Positions 1 through 12,136 of a stretch of DNA of 64,000 nucleotides are shown here, piece by piece. Origin of the DNA: Parascedosporium putredinis (Eukaryota > Ascomycota > Sordariomycetes > Microascales > Microascaceae); contig CASHTG010000017.1 of the NCBI GenBank assembly GCA_949357655.1, positions 1,612,001 through 1,676,000 of the forward strand, in the 5' to 3' direction. Position 1 is the first letter of the stretch. Each line of letters opens with the position of its first letter. The notes beneath the pieces were generated by a model. It was given only the letters and a program-made list of their open reading frames with translations. It did not search any database and was not told where the DNA came from. A program made the translations under genes and the position numbers.

Positions 1-1039
1 GAGCAGGCACGTTGGAACGTATAGCACTCGGCCTGCGTGCCTCCCGAACATTCCGATCAAGGTCCAAGCTATTCAACGTTTTGGTTCGCGTGATCAAAGC
101 GAGTTCTCTAGAGGACTAAAAGTGATGTTACTTGTGAGGGTATACGTTGGGGCCAGGATGGCGTGGGTTTAAATGGTGCTTTTGCTCGACGACCCGGCCA
201 AACATGACAGCGACGGCCTCGGAGTGAGGTATGCTACGAGCGTCGGTATACGAGTGATCAGCAGAATGTGCACTATTATATGCCACCTATAGATTTAAAC
301 TTAATCGCTTTATGTCTCTGTCTCTAGTCGGTTTTCAATAAGTCTGATAGCTTTTACTCTGTGGGGAGAAGCCTTAGCAAGCCAACCTCTTGGAGGTGTC
401 TCTCGACTCTCGCAGCTACGATAAACGGGAGATAATGGGACCGAGTCGCGGGAAAGACGTTTTATATAGAAGAATAAGCCTATATCAGTCTACAATTTGA
501 TTTGGACTTGCCGAGCTCTGTTTCCACTGGGCGGACATTGGCATAGATCGATTGCTTCGCATCGGGGCGCCAGCTCGAATACCCCTCGTGCAGCCATGCC
601 CCGCTAGGAAAAATACTGACTGACATTAGATACGGTTTGGTGGGATCTAACAGTGATCAGTAATTCTTTCAGCCCTGCAAGAAAAGATAAAGGCATTCTC
701 ATTGAATTCGAGAAGCCATGATACTTTCCGCAGCTGTGTTTGGATGACGTTGAGAGGCTCAAGTGGAAAGGTGTGGAAGCAGTTGTTTGATTGGCCAACT
801 TGAATGTGGTGGATCGGAGAATAGTTTTGCCGAGAAAGCTTCGGGAACCAGCCAAAGCAAAGAGGGTCTTGGCACTTGTGCCCCTCGTTCTGTTGAATTT
901 TTGGTGGATGACAATTCCAGTTGCCTTGTGAAGCTTCATTTCAGTCTGGCACCCCGCTACACACCGACGAACCGTGTCTACGACTTACCCCATCCCGCCC
1001 CATCCCTAATACCTATCGTCACCGACAGGATCGCCCAAT
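1..1039. other. Non-coding DNA upstream of cct3
   Basis: About 1 kb with no reading frame that resembles a protein and no recognisable RNA gene. The last 150 bases are pyrimidine- and C-rich, as is usual for fungal 5' leaders, and run into the cct3 start codon. Nothing else is seen here. Confidence 0.5.
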
Positions 1040-3198
1040 ATGCAGGCTCCTGTAGTGGTTATGAGTGCGTTGGTCCCTGCCCCGCAGCCATCCAAGGCCC
1101 CCTTAGCCTACCCCTCCGTCCATCGTGTTCTGGTGGGCTTTGTGGTTTGTCCGGAACCGTAACCACCCATGCATGCTAACTTACCGACTTAGACACCGGC
1201 GGCCCGGCCGAGAGGCAGACTGGTCGCAAGGCCCAGCTGTCCAACATCACGGCAGCGAAAATGTACGCGTCTCCCCCTGGCTTTCCCTGCCTCATGTTCC
1301 TTTTCTCCCACGGCCTAACAACGCCTCCGATATAGTGTCGCCGACATCATTCGCTCCTGCCTTGGCCCCAAAGCCATGTTGAAGATGCTCCTCGATCCCA
1401 TGGGCGGTATAGTTCTGACCAACGACGGCCACGCCATCCTACGAGAGATTGAGGTGTCCCACCCCGCCGCGAAGAGCATGATCGAGCTTAGCAGAACCCA
1501 AGACGAGGAGGTCGGTGACGGCACGACGACAGTTATCATCCTTGGTATGCGATACGAGCGCCGCGGCGCACATTTTTTCTTTTTTTTTTCTTTTTGGATA
1601 CGGGTGTTGTGCTAGGAATTTTGTGCGCTAACTGTCTGACGCAGCTGGAGAGATATTGGCCATGGCTCTTCCCGAGCTAGAGAGGAATATCCACCCCGTC
1701 GTGATTATCCAGGCCTTCAAAAGGCGCTAGCGGATGCCCTTGACATCGTCGACGACATCTCCGTCTCCATCGATATCAACAATGACAAGGCCATGTACGG
1801 CCTCATCAGCTCTTCTATCGGCACCAAGTTCGTCTCGAGGTGGTCCAAGCTCATGTGCAGCCTTGCCCTGACCGCTGTGAGGACTGTGACGTGGGAGGTA
1901 GGCAACGGGAAGAAGGAGGTGGATATCAAGCGATATGCCCGCATAGAAAAGGTTCCCGGCGGCGAGATTGAGGACAGCAGGGTGCTCGACGGAGTGATGA
2001 TCAACAAGGACATTACCCACCCCAAGATGCGAAGGAGGATAGAAAACCCCAGGATTGTGCTCCTCGACTGCCCCCTCGAGTACAAGAAGGGCGAGTCCCA
2101 GACAAACATCGAGATCTCCAAGGAAGAAGACTGGAACCGTATCCTGCAGATTGAGGAGGAACAGGTCAAGTCCATGTGCGACGCCATCATTGCGCTGAAG
2201 CCCGACCTTGTCATCACCGAGAAAGGTGTATCAGGTAAGTCTAGTTATCCCAAGGCCTGGTGGTGGAAGTTTTCTGCCGTGAGAAACCGTGCTAATGGAT
2301 GGCGTGGTAGACTTGGCTCAGCACTACCTGGTCAAGGCCGACATAACCGCCCTGCGTCGTGTTCGAAAGACGGACAACAACCGTATCGCCCGTGCTACCG
2401 GAGCGACGATTGTCAACCGTGTCGACGATCTCCAGGAATCCGACGTTGGTACCGGATGCGGCCTATTTGAGATTGAGAAGATTGGCGACGAGTACTTCAC
2501 TTTCCTCACCAAGTGCGAGGACCCCAAGGCGTGCACGATTCTCCTACGCGGCCCCTCCAAGGATGTTCTCAACGAAATCGAGCGTAACCTCCACGATGCC
2601 ATGGGCGTCGCCAGGAACGTCATGTTCCACCCTAGCCTCGCCCCTGGCGGTGGCGCTACGGAGATGGCTGTCGCTGTGAGGCTTCGAGAGCTCGCCAAGG
2701 GCATCGAGGGCGTCCAGCAGTGGCCGTACAGGGCCGTAGCAGAGGCCCTTGAGGTTATTCCCCGCACGCTCATCCAGAACGCCGGCAAAAGCCCGGTGCG
2801 AGTTCTCACCGATCTCCGGGCTAAGCATGCCGAGGGCCACCACTCATGGGGCATCAACGGCGACTCTGGTACCATTGCGGATATGCAAGAGTATGGTGTC
2901 TGGGAGCCGGAAGCTATCAAGTTGCAGAGCTTGAAGACGGCTATCGAGGTATGTATTACATGCTACTATCCTATCTACCTAATCACCTGCACTGCACTTC
3001 ACTCTCATCCCCTCTTGGCTCCGTCCTCTCGTATTTTTCCTCTCCTCCTTCTTCTCGCGCCTTGTTTCGGGGCCCCTTGCGTAGCGTTGGACTAATCATT
3101 AAAATGAACAGGCTGCCTGCCTCTTACTGCGTGTTGATGACATCTGCAGTGCCAAGAAGGGTCACGGGGGTGCGCCAGGCGGAGGTGGCGACGACTAA
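1040..3198 (+). CDS. cct3: T-complex protein 1 subunit gamma (CCT3), frameshifted as read
   Basis: Gamma subunit of the cytosolic chaperonin CCT/TRiC, which folds actin, tubulin and other proteins using ATP. Six exons are visible: 1040-1064, 1193-1262, 1336-1544, 1645-2234, 2311-2948 and 3112-3198, all with GT-AG borders. Group II chaperonin signatures are present: CLGPKAMLKMLLDPMG near the N-terminus, the ATPase motif GDGTTTV, the central LAPGGGATEM, and the C-terminal WGINGDSGTI and VDDICSAKK. In exon 4 the A run at 1719-1722 is one base short. As read this gives a TAG at 1728-1730; one added A continues the chain as KKALADALDIVDD. Exon lengths sum to 1619, so one added base gives exactly 540 codons, the usual family size. 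I therefore regard it as an intact essential gene carrying a sequencing indel. Family assignment is secure. Confidence 0.95.
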
Positions 3199-3631
3199 GC
3201 CTAAGCTAATAGAATATGCGATGGAATTCGAGGGAGCTCGCGAGACGGATCTCAACAAGGACTTGAAACAAAATAAAAAACCCAACTTCGGGATGGGTTA
3301 GCGGGTAGCGACAAGGGAGAGAGAGAGAGAGACACCCGGAAAAATTGACAGGAAGTTGCATTGTATGCTTTTGCGCTCGAATACCCCCTTGTGCCGGTCG
3401 ACGCGTGAGGTGGTTGTCCAAAATAGAGATGGCAGGGTAGAGTTACAAAAAAGTAGAAAGCCTGAAAGTCCGAATAGATCTGAATCTGTTGGCGTCCAGA
3501 CGGAGAAATGTCAATTCAGTTCCCTTGCGCTCCCTAGCTCTTTTTGTGGCGTGATGGGCCATGCATGGCATGCGGTGCAAAACAAACGTACGTATACTTC
3601 AAGGCGCATTGGTTATCATCCGCATCACAAC
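3199..3631. other. Convergent 3' spacer between cct3 and the PRKRIP1 homologue
   Basis: 433 bases between two converging genes. It holds the cct3 3' region with an AATAAA and a short GA dinucleotide run near 3319-3331. No gene is seen. Confidence 0.5.
3272..3277 (+). terminator. Poly(A) signal candidate for cct3
   Basis: AATAAA lies 74 nt after the cct3 stop, inside an A-rich stretch. It is the canonical poly(A) signal, but fungal 3' ends are loose, so this is a candidate only. Confidence 0.4.
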
Positions 3632-4268
3632 TCAGTCTTCATCGTGAATAATTAAGCCTGGCGCATCCTCCTCCTCGTTGGCATTATCGTCGCCATTCGG
3701 CTTTCCGGACGAGCCCGCCGAAACTGCCGTCGCGTTATTCTTTGGCGCGTCGACCCTGATATCCTCCAAGACGGTAGCACCCTGACCATCCGCCGTATCC
3801 GCATCGCCACGGTCGTCGTCGCCAGGCGTCGTCTTGGGGACGAGGCGGGCCTTGGCCTTTCTCGCCTTCATCTTTTCCCTCTTTTCCCTATTCTTGCGCG
3901 TCTTCTCGTCGTCCTTGGTCTCGCGCGCCACCTTATCCTGCTCAAACTTGCGCTGGGCGGACTCGTTCCTGGCCTCCTCGTCCATGCGCCGGAGGCGGTC
4001 GGCCTCGCGCCGGCGGGCGGCCTTGTAGACGTGGAATTCGCCGGAGCCGGCACCGGCGCTGGAGCCCTGGACATTGGTGACGATATCGGGGGTAACGGGG
4101 CGGCGCGGGGCTGGGGACGGTCGGTGCGGATGTCCTGGTCGGGTTTCGCGAAGAGGGCCTCGAGGGTGGCGGCCTGGGCGGAGTTGGGGGTGAGGGCGCG
4201 TTTTTGGAGGGGCGCTTGGAGATGCGGTCCTGCGAGGTGGGGATGGATTCGCGGCCTCCCGCGGACAT
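3632..4268 (-). CDS. PRKRIP1-like DUF1168 family protein, two frameshifts as read
   Basis: Intronless gene for a small, highly charged nuclear-type protein of the DUF1168/PRKRIP1 family. The human member binds RNA and is a component of late spliceosomes; the role here is inferred from the family. Reading from ATG 4268, the N-terminus contains ALTPNSAQAATLEALFAKP. It is followed by DIVTNVQGSSAGAGSGEFHVY, the family core, then a long Lys/Arg/Glu helix (KAARRREADRLRRMDEEA onward) and an acidic tail ending in LIIHDED. The frame changes twice. The T run at 4201-4205 (an A run in the gene) and the G run at 4097-4100 (a C run) each appear one base short. Adding both gives 213 codons. The core motifs sit in three different frames otherwise, so a gene with indels is far more likely than chance. 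It converges on cct3. Confidence 0.85.
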
Positions 4269-7101
4269 TTTTGATGGATGTTCTTTTTGTGAAGAGGTTG
4301 GAGTTGGTCGAGAAGGATGGTGGTTGTGGCGAGTCTTCCTCGAGTAGGGAGTCGCGGTGGTGTGGATGTGGGTTCGGGAGGAGAGGGTGACGCGCGGGAG
4401 GATGTCGCAAGATGGAAACGAGGCTGTGGGACGGAGCTGGTAAGAACAGAGGGCGAAAAAAAAAAAAAAAAGGCTCTGGTGTCTCTCGGTAGATTGGCTC
4501 AATTGGGCGATACGATGGGCTTGTGCCTGAGCTTGATCACGAGATGATGAGCAAGCTTGCAACTTTAAAAGGTGTTGTGAACCACACGGGTGCGGCGAGA
4601 AATGGTTTGGTGAGAATTTGGCGCGTTGTCTGGAGTGGAGTCGTTCAATGAGTGGATGATCAGTTTGGCATGCGATGGCAATGGCAATGGCGAAAAAAGG
4701 CTGTGCCGTGTGGTCGGGAATTTTTTTTTCGGGCCTGTCTTGTTCTTTTTCGTCGCCTACCGTTTGTCGTTCGAATCATAGATTGAGTGCATACACACAC
4801 AAAGGTACGTGCACAAGTGCAGTCTCGGGAGAAGAGGTCTGACAATGGAGCGCTCTTGCTGGGTAGCTTGCTGGTACTCTGCCACCTAACTGGGGCTGAG
4901 TACAGCGCCGTAGAAGGTTCTAGTCTACTTTATTGGAACCTCGTCCACTTGTGAGCGAGCAAGCACTCAAAGGGGAGGATTGCTTGCTTCTCATTCAACG
5001 TTCAGCTTACCCCACTCGACCGCAGCAGCCCTGGAGGGGCACACCTGGTTCGAGGTAACATAGATTGATCATGGGAGGAACTGGCGTTTGCTCGATTGAT
5101 CTTTTCAAGGTGGGCAGCTAAAAAACCACCTTGATGCCCAGCTTTGCCGGGCGGAGGAAGGAAGGTGTGAGAGAACGGTTCGGTTCGATTAGGCCCGAGG
5201 CACAGGCGAGGACCGTCCATGTCCATGCAGGGAGCCCAGCAAACTGGGCAATGTCGGTGGACACTGGCAGTCCTTTGCGATCTCGATAAGCGCTGTCGCG
5301 TTTGCCCTTCCCTTTTACGCAGACTTGCCTTCTTATCAAGGTGTTGCTCCCCCCCCCTCATCCCTCCACCAGCTCGTCTTCCTCCACCTCCACTCTTTCA
5401 TCGCCTTGCTTTATTTGATAGAAACTCGACGCTCGATAGGAAAAAGAGACGGTTCGCCCAAGCTGAGCAGAGGTTAGGCTAGATTCTACCCGTTCCAATG
5501 CCCTGTCACTGTCTGACCTCTCTAAGGGACGGATGACGGGTCTTCTTCCTCGGCCCATCTGGCTGCATGACGGCATCCATCAGGTTCTGAAACTGGCGGC
5601 GTCAGTAGGGTCGCTGGAAACTTGTTGTCACCGCGCTCGGATCCCAACGGCTGCAGGCGTTTGCGCGCACTGACTCGTCCATTCTCCCATCCCTTTGGGC
5701 TCGTATGCCAGCCATGAGGGTGACAACCTTGGTAGATCTAACATGTTTTCCCTGGGCAAAGAGATTGGCATCCCTGCCAAATTCCTTCCATCAGTTCAAT
5801 CTCTGCCATCGTACGGCAAAACCTATAAATCGTGCAGGAGGTGGTTGCAGCCTGGTGCCGGGACCCGCCCTCAAAGGACACCCTCTGGCCTATCGTCTTA
5901 TAATGGGGCGGCGGCCCAGGGGGAAGGGCGGGCGTCATCTGGAATGGGCGAGATTGACAATCACGGCTGCTCACACGACACGAACGTCGTCTATCCTGCC
6001 CGAGAGGAAGTGCTGTGAAGGCAGGCAACTACTTGTAGAAGTGAACTGGCTTGTTTGCGAATGACTTTGCCATCGTACTCGGCTGAGTGAAATGGCCTGG
6101 CTATCAACGCACCCTAATCAACAAGCGTGGCGGGCTGGCGATGAGCAGGGTCTCTTAATAATACAAAACCGTCTGGTCGTGGGGGATCTCGGGCAACGTG
6201 CAGGAGGTGCAGGGAACAGGGGCATTCTGATGACCAAGAGGATGGAAAGAGCGAATTGGGATCTTGCATCCACAAACCACACACATTCACACACACATTC
6301 ACACACACATTCACGCAGGCCAAATGCACGCCCACATACAAAGTAGATCGATCCATATCTCTACATATAACCTCACTCAACCTCTTTCCCCCCTTCGCTT
6401 GAACAACCCAACGGCCCCTTCGTACCAACTCCTCGACAAGATCAAAAACCAAACCTTCTAAGCATTATTAACTTCTCTCTTCTGTACACCATAACCGAGC
6501 TACTTGCGTCACGCCATCGAAGCCAAGACACTCATTGGTCCACTTTTTGCCACGGACAGCCCAGGTTTCGTCTGCCGAGTCCCTATATTGCCGCCCCGTC
6601 ATCGCCCTGAGTCAGTGGCCCAAGTCCCGGGAAACGCCGTCAGTTCTGTCAGATCCCTAATCCAAACCAAACCAAACCAAACCACATTCTTTTCCAGGAA
6701 CGAGAGATAGCTGGGACCTGTCATCATCATATTCTCCCGCACGAGATAGCTTGAGTACAATTCTAGAACTGACTTGGAGTTTCTCTCTTCAAACACCTCG
6801 CACCAGTGCAGCGCAGCAGACAACATTGAGCCATCTCTTTGATTAGACTTCGTTTCCGTTTCATTGGGCAACACTAAACTTGTTCAGTCCAGCGCCTGAC
6901 ACTCCTTGGGACGCTCCTCAACCGTTTGTGGAATCTTTTAACAGCGATCCTCCAACTCCATCTACCAAGGAACAAAAAAAAAAAAAAAAACCTTGGCTTT
7001 CGCCCACCGGTTTTTCCCACCCAAACGAAACGACCTCAACACAAACTCAACCATCGCAACCACCACTAACCTACCCACTTCACAGTCGCGGATTCGCAAC
7101 C
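4269..7101. other. Intergenic region between divergent genes
   Basis: About 2.8 kb between the divergently transcribed PRKRIP1 homologue and the phosphoglycerate-mutase-fold gene. It must hold both promoters. Visible features are an A16 run (4456-4471), a C9 run (5349-5357), a 12-bp tandem repeat (6281-6314) and an A17 run (6974-6990). The last 100 bases before ATG 7102 are AC-rich and end in a CACAG that could be a 5' UTR splice acceptor. No convincing coding segment was seen. Confidence 0.5.
6281..6314. repeat. Short tandem repeat, 12-bp unit, about 2.8 copies
   Basis: The unit ACACATTCACAC is repeated at 6281-6292 and 6293-6304, with a partial third copy at 6305-6314. The copies are perfect and directly adjacent with no spacer, so it is a simple minisatellite. 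Confidence 0.85.
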
Positions 7102-9076
7102 ATGGCTAAACCACGTCTTATCATCGTCGTTCGACACGCCCAGTCCGAGGGCAATAGTATGTGCAGCCTTTTCAACCCCTCCCCCGCCCAGTACCCCACG
7201 TCGAGAATGTTGGGTTCCATAGCGAACTATTTTCACTCCCCTCGATCGTTGTCACGCCCTTTCCCTTCACGGGGTCCAGATCCCACCCGACGGCTGCCTT
7301 TTTCTTGTCAAGCGCATGCTCCTCTATACACCATCGAGAATCTTTGGATACTAACCCACCCTCCCCTCGGCAGAAAACAGAGATATCCACCAGACCATCC
7401 CCGACCATCGTGTTAAGCTCACGCCGCTCGGATGGCAGCAAGCGCACGAAGCCGGCCGCCAGCTGCGTGCCCTGCTCAAACCCACCGACACCCTGCACTT
7501 CTTCACATCGCCTTACCGACGAACCCGCGAAACGACCGAGGGCATCCTCGAGACCTTGACGGGCGCCGACGAGACCAGCGGGGACCCTAGTCAGTGGCAG
7601 CGGGAAAATATCAAGGTGTACGAGGAGCCCCGCCTCCGCGAGCAGGATTTCGGCAACTTTCAACCATGCAGTGCCGAGATGGAGCGCATGTGGCAGGAGA
7701 GGGCCGACTACGGCCACTTCTTTTACCGCATTCCCAACGGAGAGAGCGCTGCCGACGCCTACGACCGAGTCAGCGGTTTCAACGAGTCTCTATGGCGTCA
7801 GTTTGGCGAAGACGACTTTGCCAGTGTCTGCGTTCTCGGTATGACGTCTTTTTTTCTTTTTTCTTTTTCTCTCTGTCCTGTCCCACGGGGTTTCATGCCG
7901 CCACTTGTCTACCGGCCATGCAAGCTAACGTAGTTCCCCACCCTTTTAGTTACTCACGGACTCATGTCGCGTGTTTTCCTCATGAAATGGTACCATTTCA
8001 CCGTCGAGCATTTTGAGGACCTCCGGAACATCAACCACTGCGAGTTTCTCCTCATGCGGAAGAATGAGGAATCCGGCAAGTATGTGCTAGAGAACCAGCT
8101 TCGCACATGGTCCGAGCTACGTAGGGAACGTCTTGAGCAGAAACAGACGGAATCCCAAACCCAGGCCAACAAGGACGCTGAGAAGCTTACCCGTAGCAAA
8201 ACTTTTGTCTCCCTGCGCCGGTGGGGAGGATGCCCGAACGGCTGCAACCACAGGAAGGAGTATAAGCGCCGGGAGGACCTCGAACGCCTCCGGCTACAGG
8301 ACGAGACTACAGCCACCATCGCTTCCCATGGAGCGGGTGGTGCCGCCGCGGCGAAGGACCTGCAGAACGGAGCCAATGGTAGCAACGGGTCCAACGGGGC
8401 CAACGGCAACACAAACGGCAATTCGTCGTCAACGAACCTTACCATCAAGTCCCGGCGCAGCATATCAAAACGCAACGTTCAAATCCAGGAGGGCAGCACC
8501 GTACTCTCGGGCGGGCCCCAGATCGACATCACCAGGGCGCTCGAGGAGCTGGATTCTTCTCCTGACGCGACCCCTTCGTTCATCTCGGCGGACGACCGCC
8601 TTCGCAGCCTAAGGTCGCCCCATCTTCACATTGGGCGCGATGGAGGTGGTACTTATTCGGGCCATGCCTCTCCCAGCGGCAGCGATGACGAAGTGTCTGG
8701 TGACGAGGATAGCCGCCGGCCCGGCAGCAGCGGCCTCGACAGTCTTGCGGAACGCATCCACAGCACCTCGCTAGCCAGCAAAGTGCGCATCGGCCGCGTC
8801 GAAGTGGAAAACGTCGACGACGAGCCTAGCCAGCATCAACGTGTGTACCTCGATGAGAGCGGTATGGGCCGTGGGGCTATGGCTAACCGGTTGGGCGATC
8901 ACAGCCACAACAACAGTGATGTTGGCTCGGACGTGGGGACGCCGGACACAAGGCCCAGCGACCCCTCGCGTCGCCTCTTGACGAGGACGAGCTTACCCGC
9001 CTTGAAAGGGAGGAGAAGAGCGTCCAAGGTAGCGTTTATTAAAGCGAGACTCCTTTGCGGCTTGCTCCGGTCCTAG
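7102..9076 (+). CDS. Histidine phosphatase (phosphoglycerate-mutase fold), yeast Det1/YDR051C-like
   Basis: Three exons: 7102-7156, 7374-7838 and 7950 to the stop. The protein has the branch-1 histidine phosphatase fold. The phospho-acceptor motif is VRHAQSEGN (RHA instead of the usual RHG), followed by TPLGWQQA, the second substrate-site segment TSPYRRTRET, and the distal catalytic VTHGL. This arrangement matches the fungal acid-phosphatase-like group containing yeast Det1, implicated in sterol transport; the exact substrate cannot be read from the sequence. After the catalytic domain (about 260 residues) comes a long low-complexity tail with Asn/Gly/Ser repeats and acidic patches. As read the frame ends at 9076. 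The adjacent frame from about 8981 gives an acidic, natural-looking end (DEDELTRLEREEK) with a stop at 9040-9042, implying one missing base near 8975-8981. With it the exons total 538 codons. Confidence 0.85.
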
Positions 9077-12000
9077 TCACGAGGGAAACCCAAGCCCCCT
9101 TTTGTTTTTCCGATTCCCCCTGACGAGCCTCCTCATTCCCCTCTTAACATTGGCATATCTGGTTCGTTCTTCCCTGACTTGCGGTAACGATAACTGCGCC
9201 ATCAGATAGGTCAGACGGTAGCATCTGACATTCATGACGAACGACCCCAGAAAAATTCACCTCTTTTTCCCCCTCCCTTATTCTCATACAAGTTAGCAAA
9301 TCATTTTCCACATCTCCCTCATATCCCTTTGCCGCAGCCGCTGGATGGCTGTGGGTGATAGCAACTGCCTTGCCCCTAACCCCCTCTGCGAGACACAGCG
9401 AACATGGTCCAAAAAAAAGCATAGCTTATTTCCCATAGTTAGTTTTTGGTTTTTTTTCTTTTTCTTATTGTGTTGTTTGGTTTGCATCTGTCCCGCCAGT
9501 TTGTTGCTTGCAATCTTGAGCGTGGCCGGAAAGAACGATTTAACATCGTCGCCTCACGCAGCATTATCATGCCAGAATGACCATAGACCGGACCGCTGCA
9601 CGTTATACGCCACTCTACTTCCCCCAACATTCAAAAATTACACCTTACACCTTTATACCTCGGTAGTAGACACCTTTTTCATATGGTGGTCTACCTCTCA
9701 GCTCAGAAGAACAACTCCCGATTGATATTTGACGACACGGCCTCAACACCCCCTTATCAACGTTTATCGCTAGACGCGGAGGATACCCCCATCATAGGAA
9801 CCGGGCTATTGTTATATTCTGGCATGGAGACGGACACTGGGACTTGTTTTGTATCTTTCTCTCTGCTTTTTCTCTCTCCCTTCTGCCCACTATTCGTACC
9901 AGGCGGACAAGGCCGGCAGAACGGGTGTGTTGGCGGTTATCATTTTTTCTGTTATTTTGAAGCATGGAGCAGCAGACAAAAGCACACATAGCGCTGGTTT
10001 GGTTGGAAAATAAGGGAGGGAATGAATATATATGCATTTTGTGCATTGTGGACCGAAATACAACTGTACCTGTGCTAGTTTTGAGTGTGCGATCCATACC
10101 GAGGTGCATCTGTTATCCATATCGAATGGCATCGATGTCTCCGACCCTGGGCCAGGTTGCGGCTGAAGGTAACTGATGTAGGTACGCGTGCCTGCTTGGC
10201 ATACTCTGAAGCGCGGGAACCCTTGAGCGAACGACCGACTCGCACCGTTCCCCGCTAAACCTACGCGCAGATCCGGAAGGATAGAAAACAAAAAGGTAAA
10301 GAGTATCCGGGCTGTTTTCGAAAGCTTCCTTCCTGGGCAAACGCTAACGGTGAACCCGATATGAACGCCACTCCTTGATTGCTTGAACAGGGCGAGGGGA
10401 GCACCTCCAGGTGAAGCGGGTTATTCCCCGCCCCCGGTTCTCTCCAGGCCGTTTGTTACTGGGGACTCTCCCCACACCCACTCACACACACACGTACACG
10501 CACAAGTACAGACAAACCCCACACTAGTTCAGCCGCTTCACGCGTCCGCTGTGACTCCGCATTCTTTATCTTTTGCGGGTTCGTTTGTGTAGACCTTTGT
10601 TTTTCGGAGACGCGGCTGGGCGACGATAAAGAAAAAAAGAAAGAAGCGCAGAAAGGGGATAGGCGGGGAATTCTCCTCCCTTTGCCCGGAAGGGGGTTTC
10701 GGAGGGGCGGGGCTAGTAGGATTATCTTTTGGTGGGACATGGGGATGGTCTTTTCGTGGGAGCGGAGGGTTTGCTTGAAGGGCGGCCGAAGGGAAGGGGG
10801 ACGAGTTTAGAGGTGTAAGCAGGGAGGAGGGAAAAGGGGGGATTCCTAGTCTGGCATGCAGAGGCACTAATGAGAAGGAAAGAAGCAGAGGCACTCTCAT
10901 AGATAGTTTCTCGCTCTTTGTTTTTTTTTTTCCTATTTCATTCATTTTTCTCTCTATGGCCTATCTGATAAGATGCGATGAAGAGACGTTTTGATATGGA
11001 GGGTGGCCCCGGAAGGAATGCGATAGTCGGAGAGCATGAGCGCCAGGAAGATTCGGGGCCCCACAACCCCGGAATCCAAAGACCAATCACCAATTGATCA
11101 TCCATGACACCACCTTTTTTGCGGTGCGGGAATCCCGTGGCTCGTTTTGCCCAGAAGCCTCCGATGCGCCGGGCCTGCCTTTTCGTCGAGAGCATCAAAA
11201 GACGGAGAGGATGACATCGAGGCAAAGGACCTGGATTAGATTCTAGGCCACCGGAAATAAAAATAGAATTAAGAAAAAGAAAATAGAGACTACAAAGGCC
11301 CAAAATAGAGCATTATTTCCATCTTGGTTTTTCTTTTTCTTTCTCACCTTGAGACTATCAAGGTTACGAGAGGCCTCTCCCAGCGTTCCCCACTGCCAAC
11401 GGTCGCACGAGGACACAAGAATATGAAAGCTAGAAGACGCAACGTGCCCGGGCAAGCGGAAAAAACACGTGGAAGGCTAGTCACAGCAACCTGTTCCTTT
11501 TGGGGCGGCAGCGCACGCTTGAATTGGTCCGCAGCTCTGGAGAGAGGGAACGTAAACGTTTGTTTCTTTTCTGTGGGGAAAAAAAAAAAAAAAAAGAGGC
11601 AAAAGCAAGCGGCGCTTGCATCGTTCCATGTATCCGTGTCCTGCGACGGCGTACCAACTACCTTGCTGTATTCTCCGACGCCAACCGTTATCTTTTTCGT
11701 TTGTGGTTGGCATCCACCTCGTGGGTAGAAAGAGCTCCACCACTCTTCGTCATTGTGGGTACGTTTTCCAACGTCCCTTGCGGAACGCCTCTTCTCCAAT
11801 TTTTCTTCTTCTTTTTGCCCCCTTGGGAGCGCTGGTAATGTAGAAAAAATTGGAATGATGTGGAGAGAGGGGGCAATAGGCCATCATACCCCCCTCCCCA
11901 CTGTCATCAGGCCCTCGAGAACGACCAAAATAACTACTGCTGAGGCGTATGAGGACGTGCATGTCAAGGATGGAGCTCACAAATAGTGCGTTTAGGACAA

Positions 12001-12136
12001 CGGATATTCATTTCAATTCATTGATATAAGTTAGATAAATAAAGAGAAAAACATAAAGATAGTACAGCCTTGGGAATTCATGCGCCACATAAACATCATT
12101 TTGTGTCCCAACCATTACATTCCCACCATTCCTAGC
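9077..12136. other. Convergent intergenic region, no gene seen
   Basis: About 3 kb between the converging phosphatase-like gene and aldA. The DNA is rich in short A/T and pyrimidine runs, including A17 at 11579-11595. All open frames are short, with compositions that track those runs, so I call none of them. A heavily frameshifted gene could be missed, but no conserved motif was noticed on either strand. Confidence 0.45.

Noticed and set aside
6281..6314. CRISPR-like direct repeats
   Set aside because: Copies are contiguous 12-mers without spacers, in a eukaryotic genome; a simple tandem repeat.
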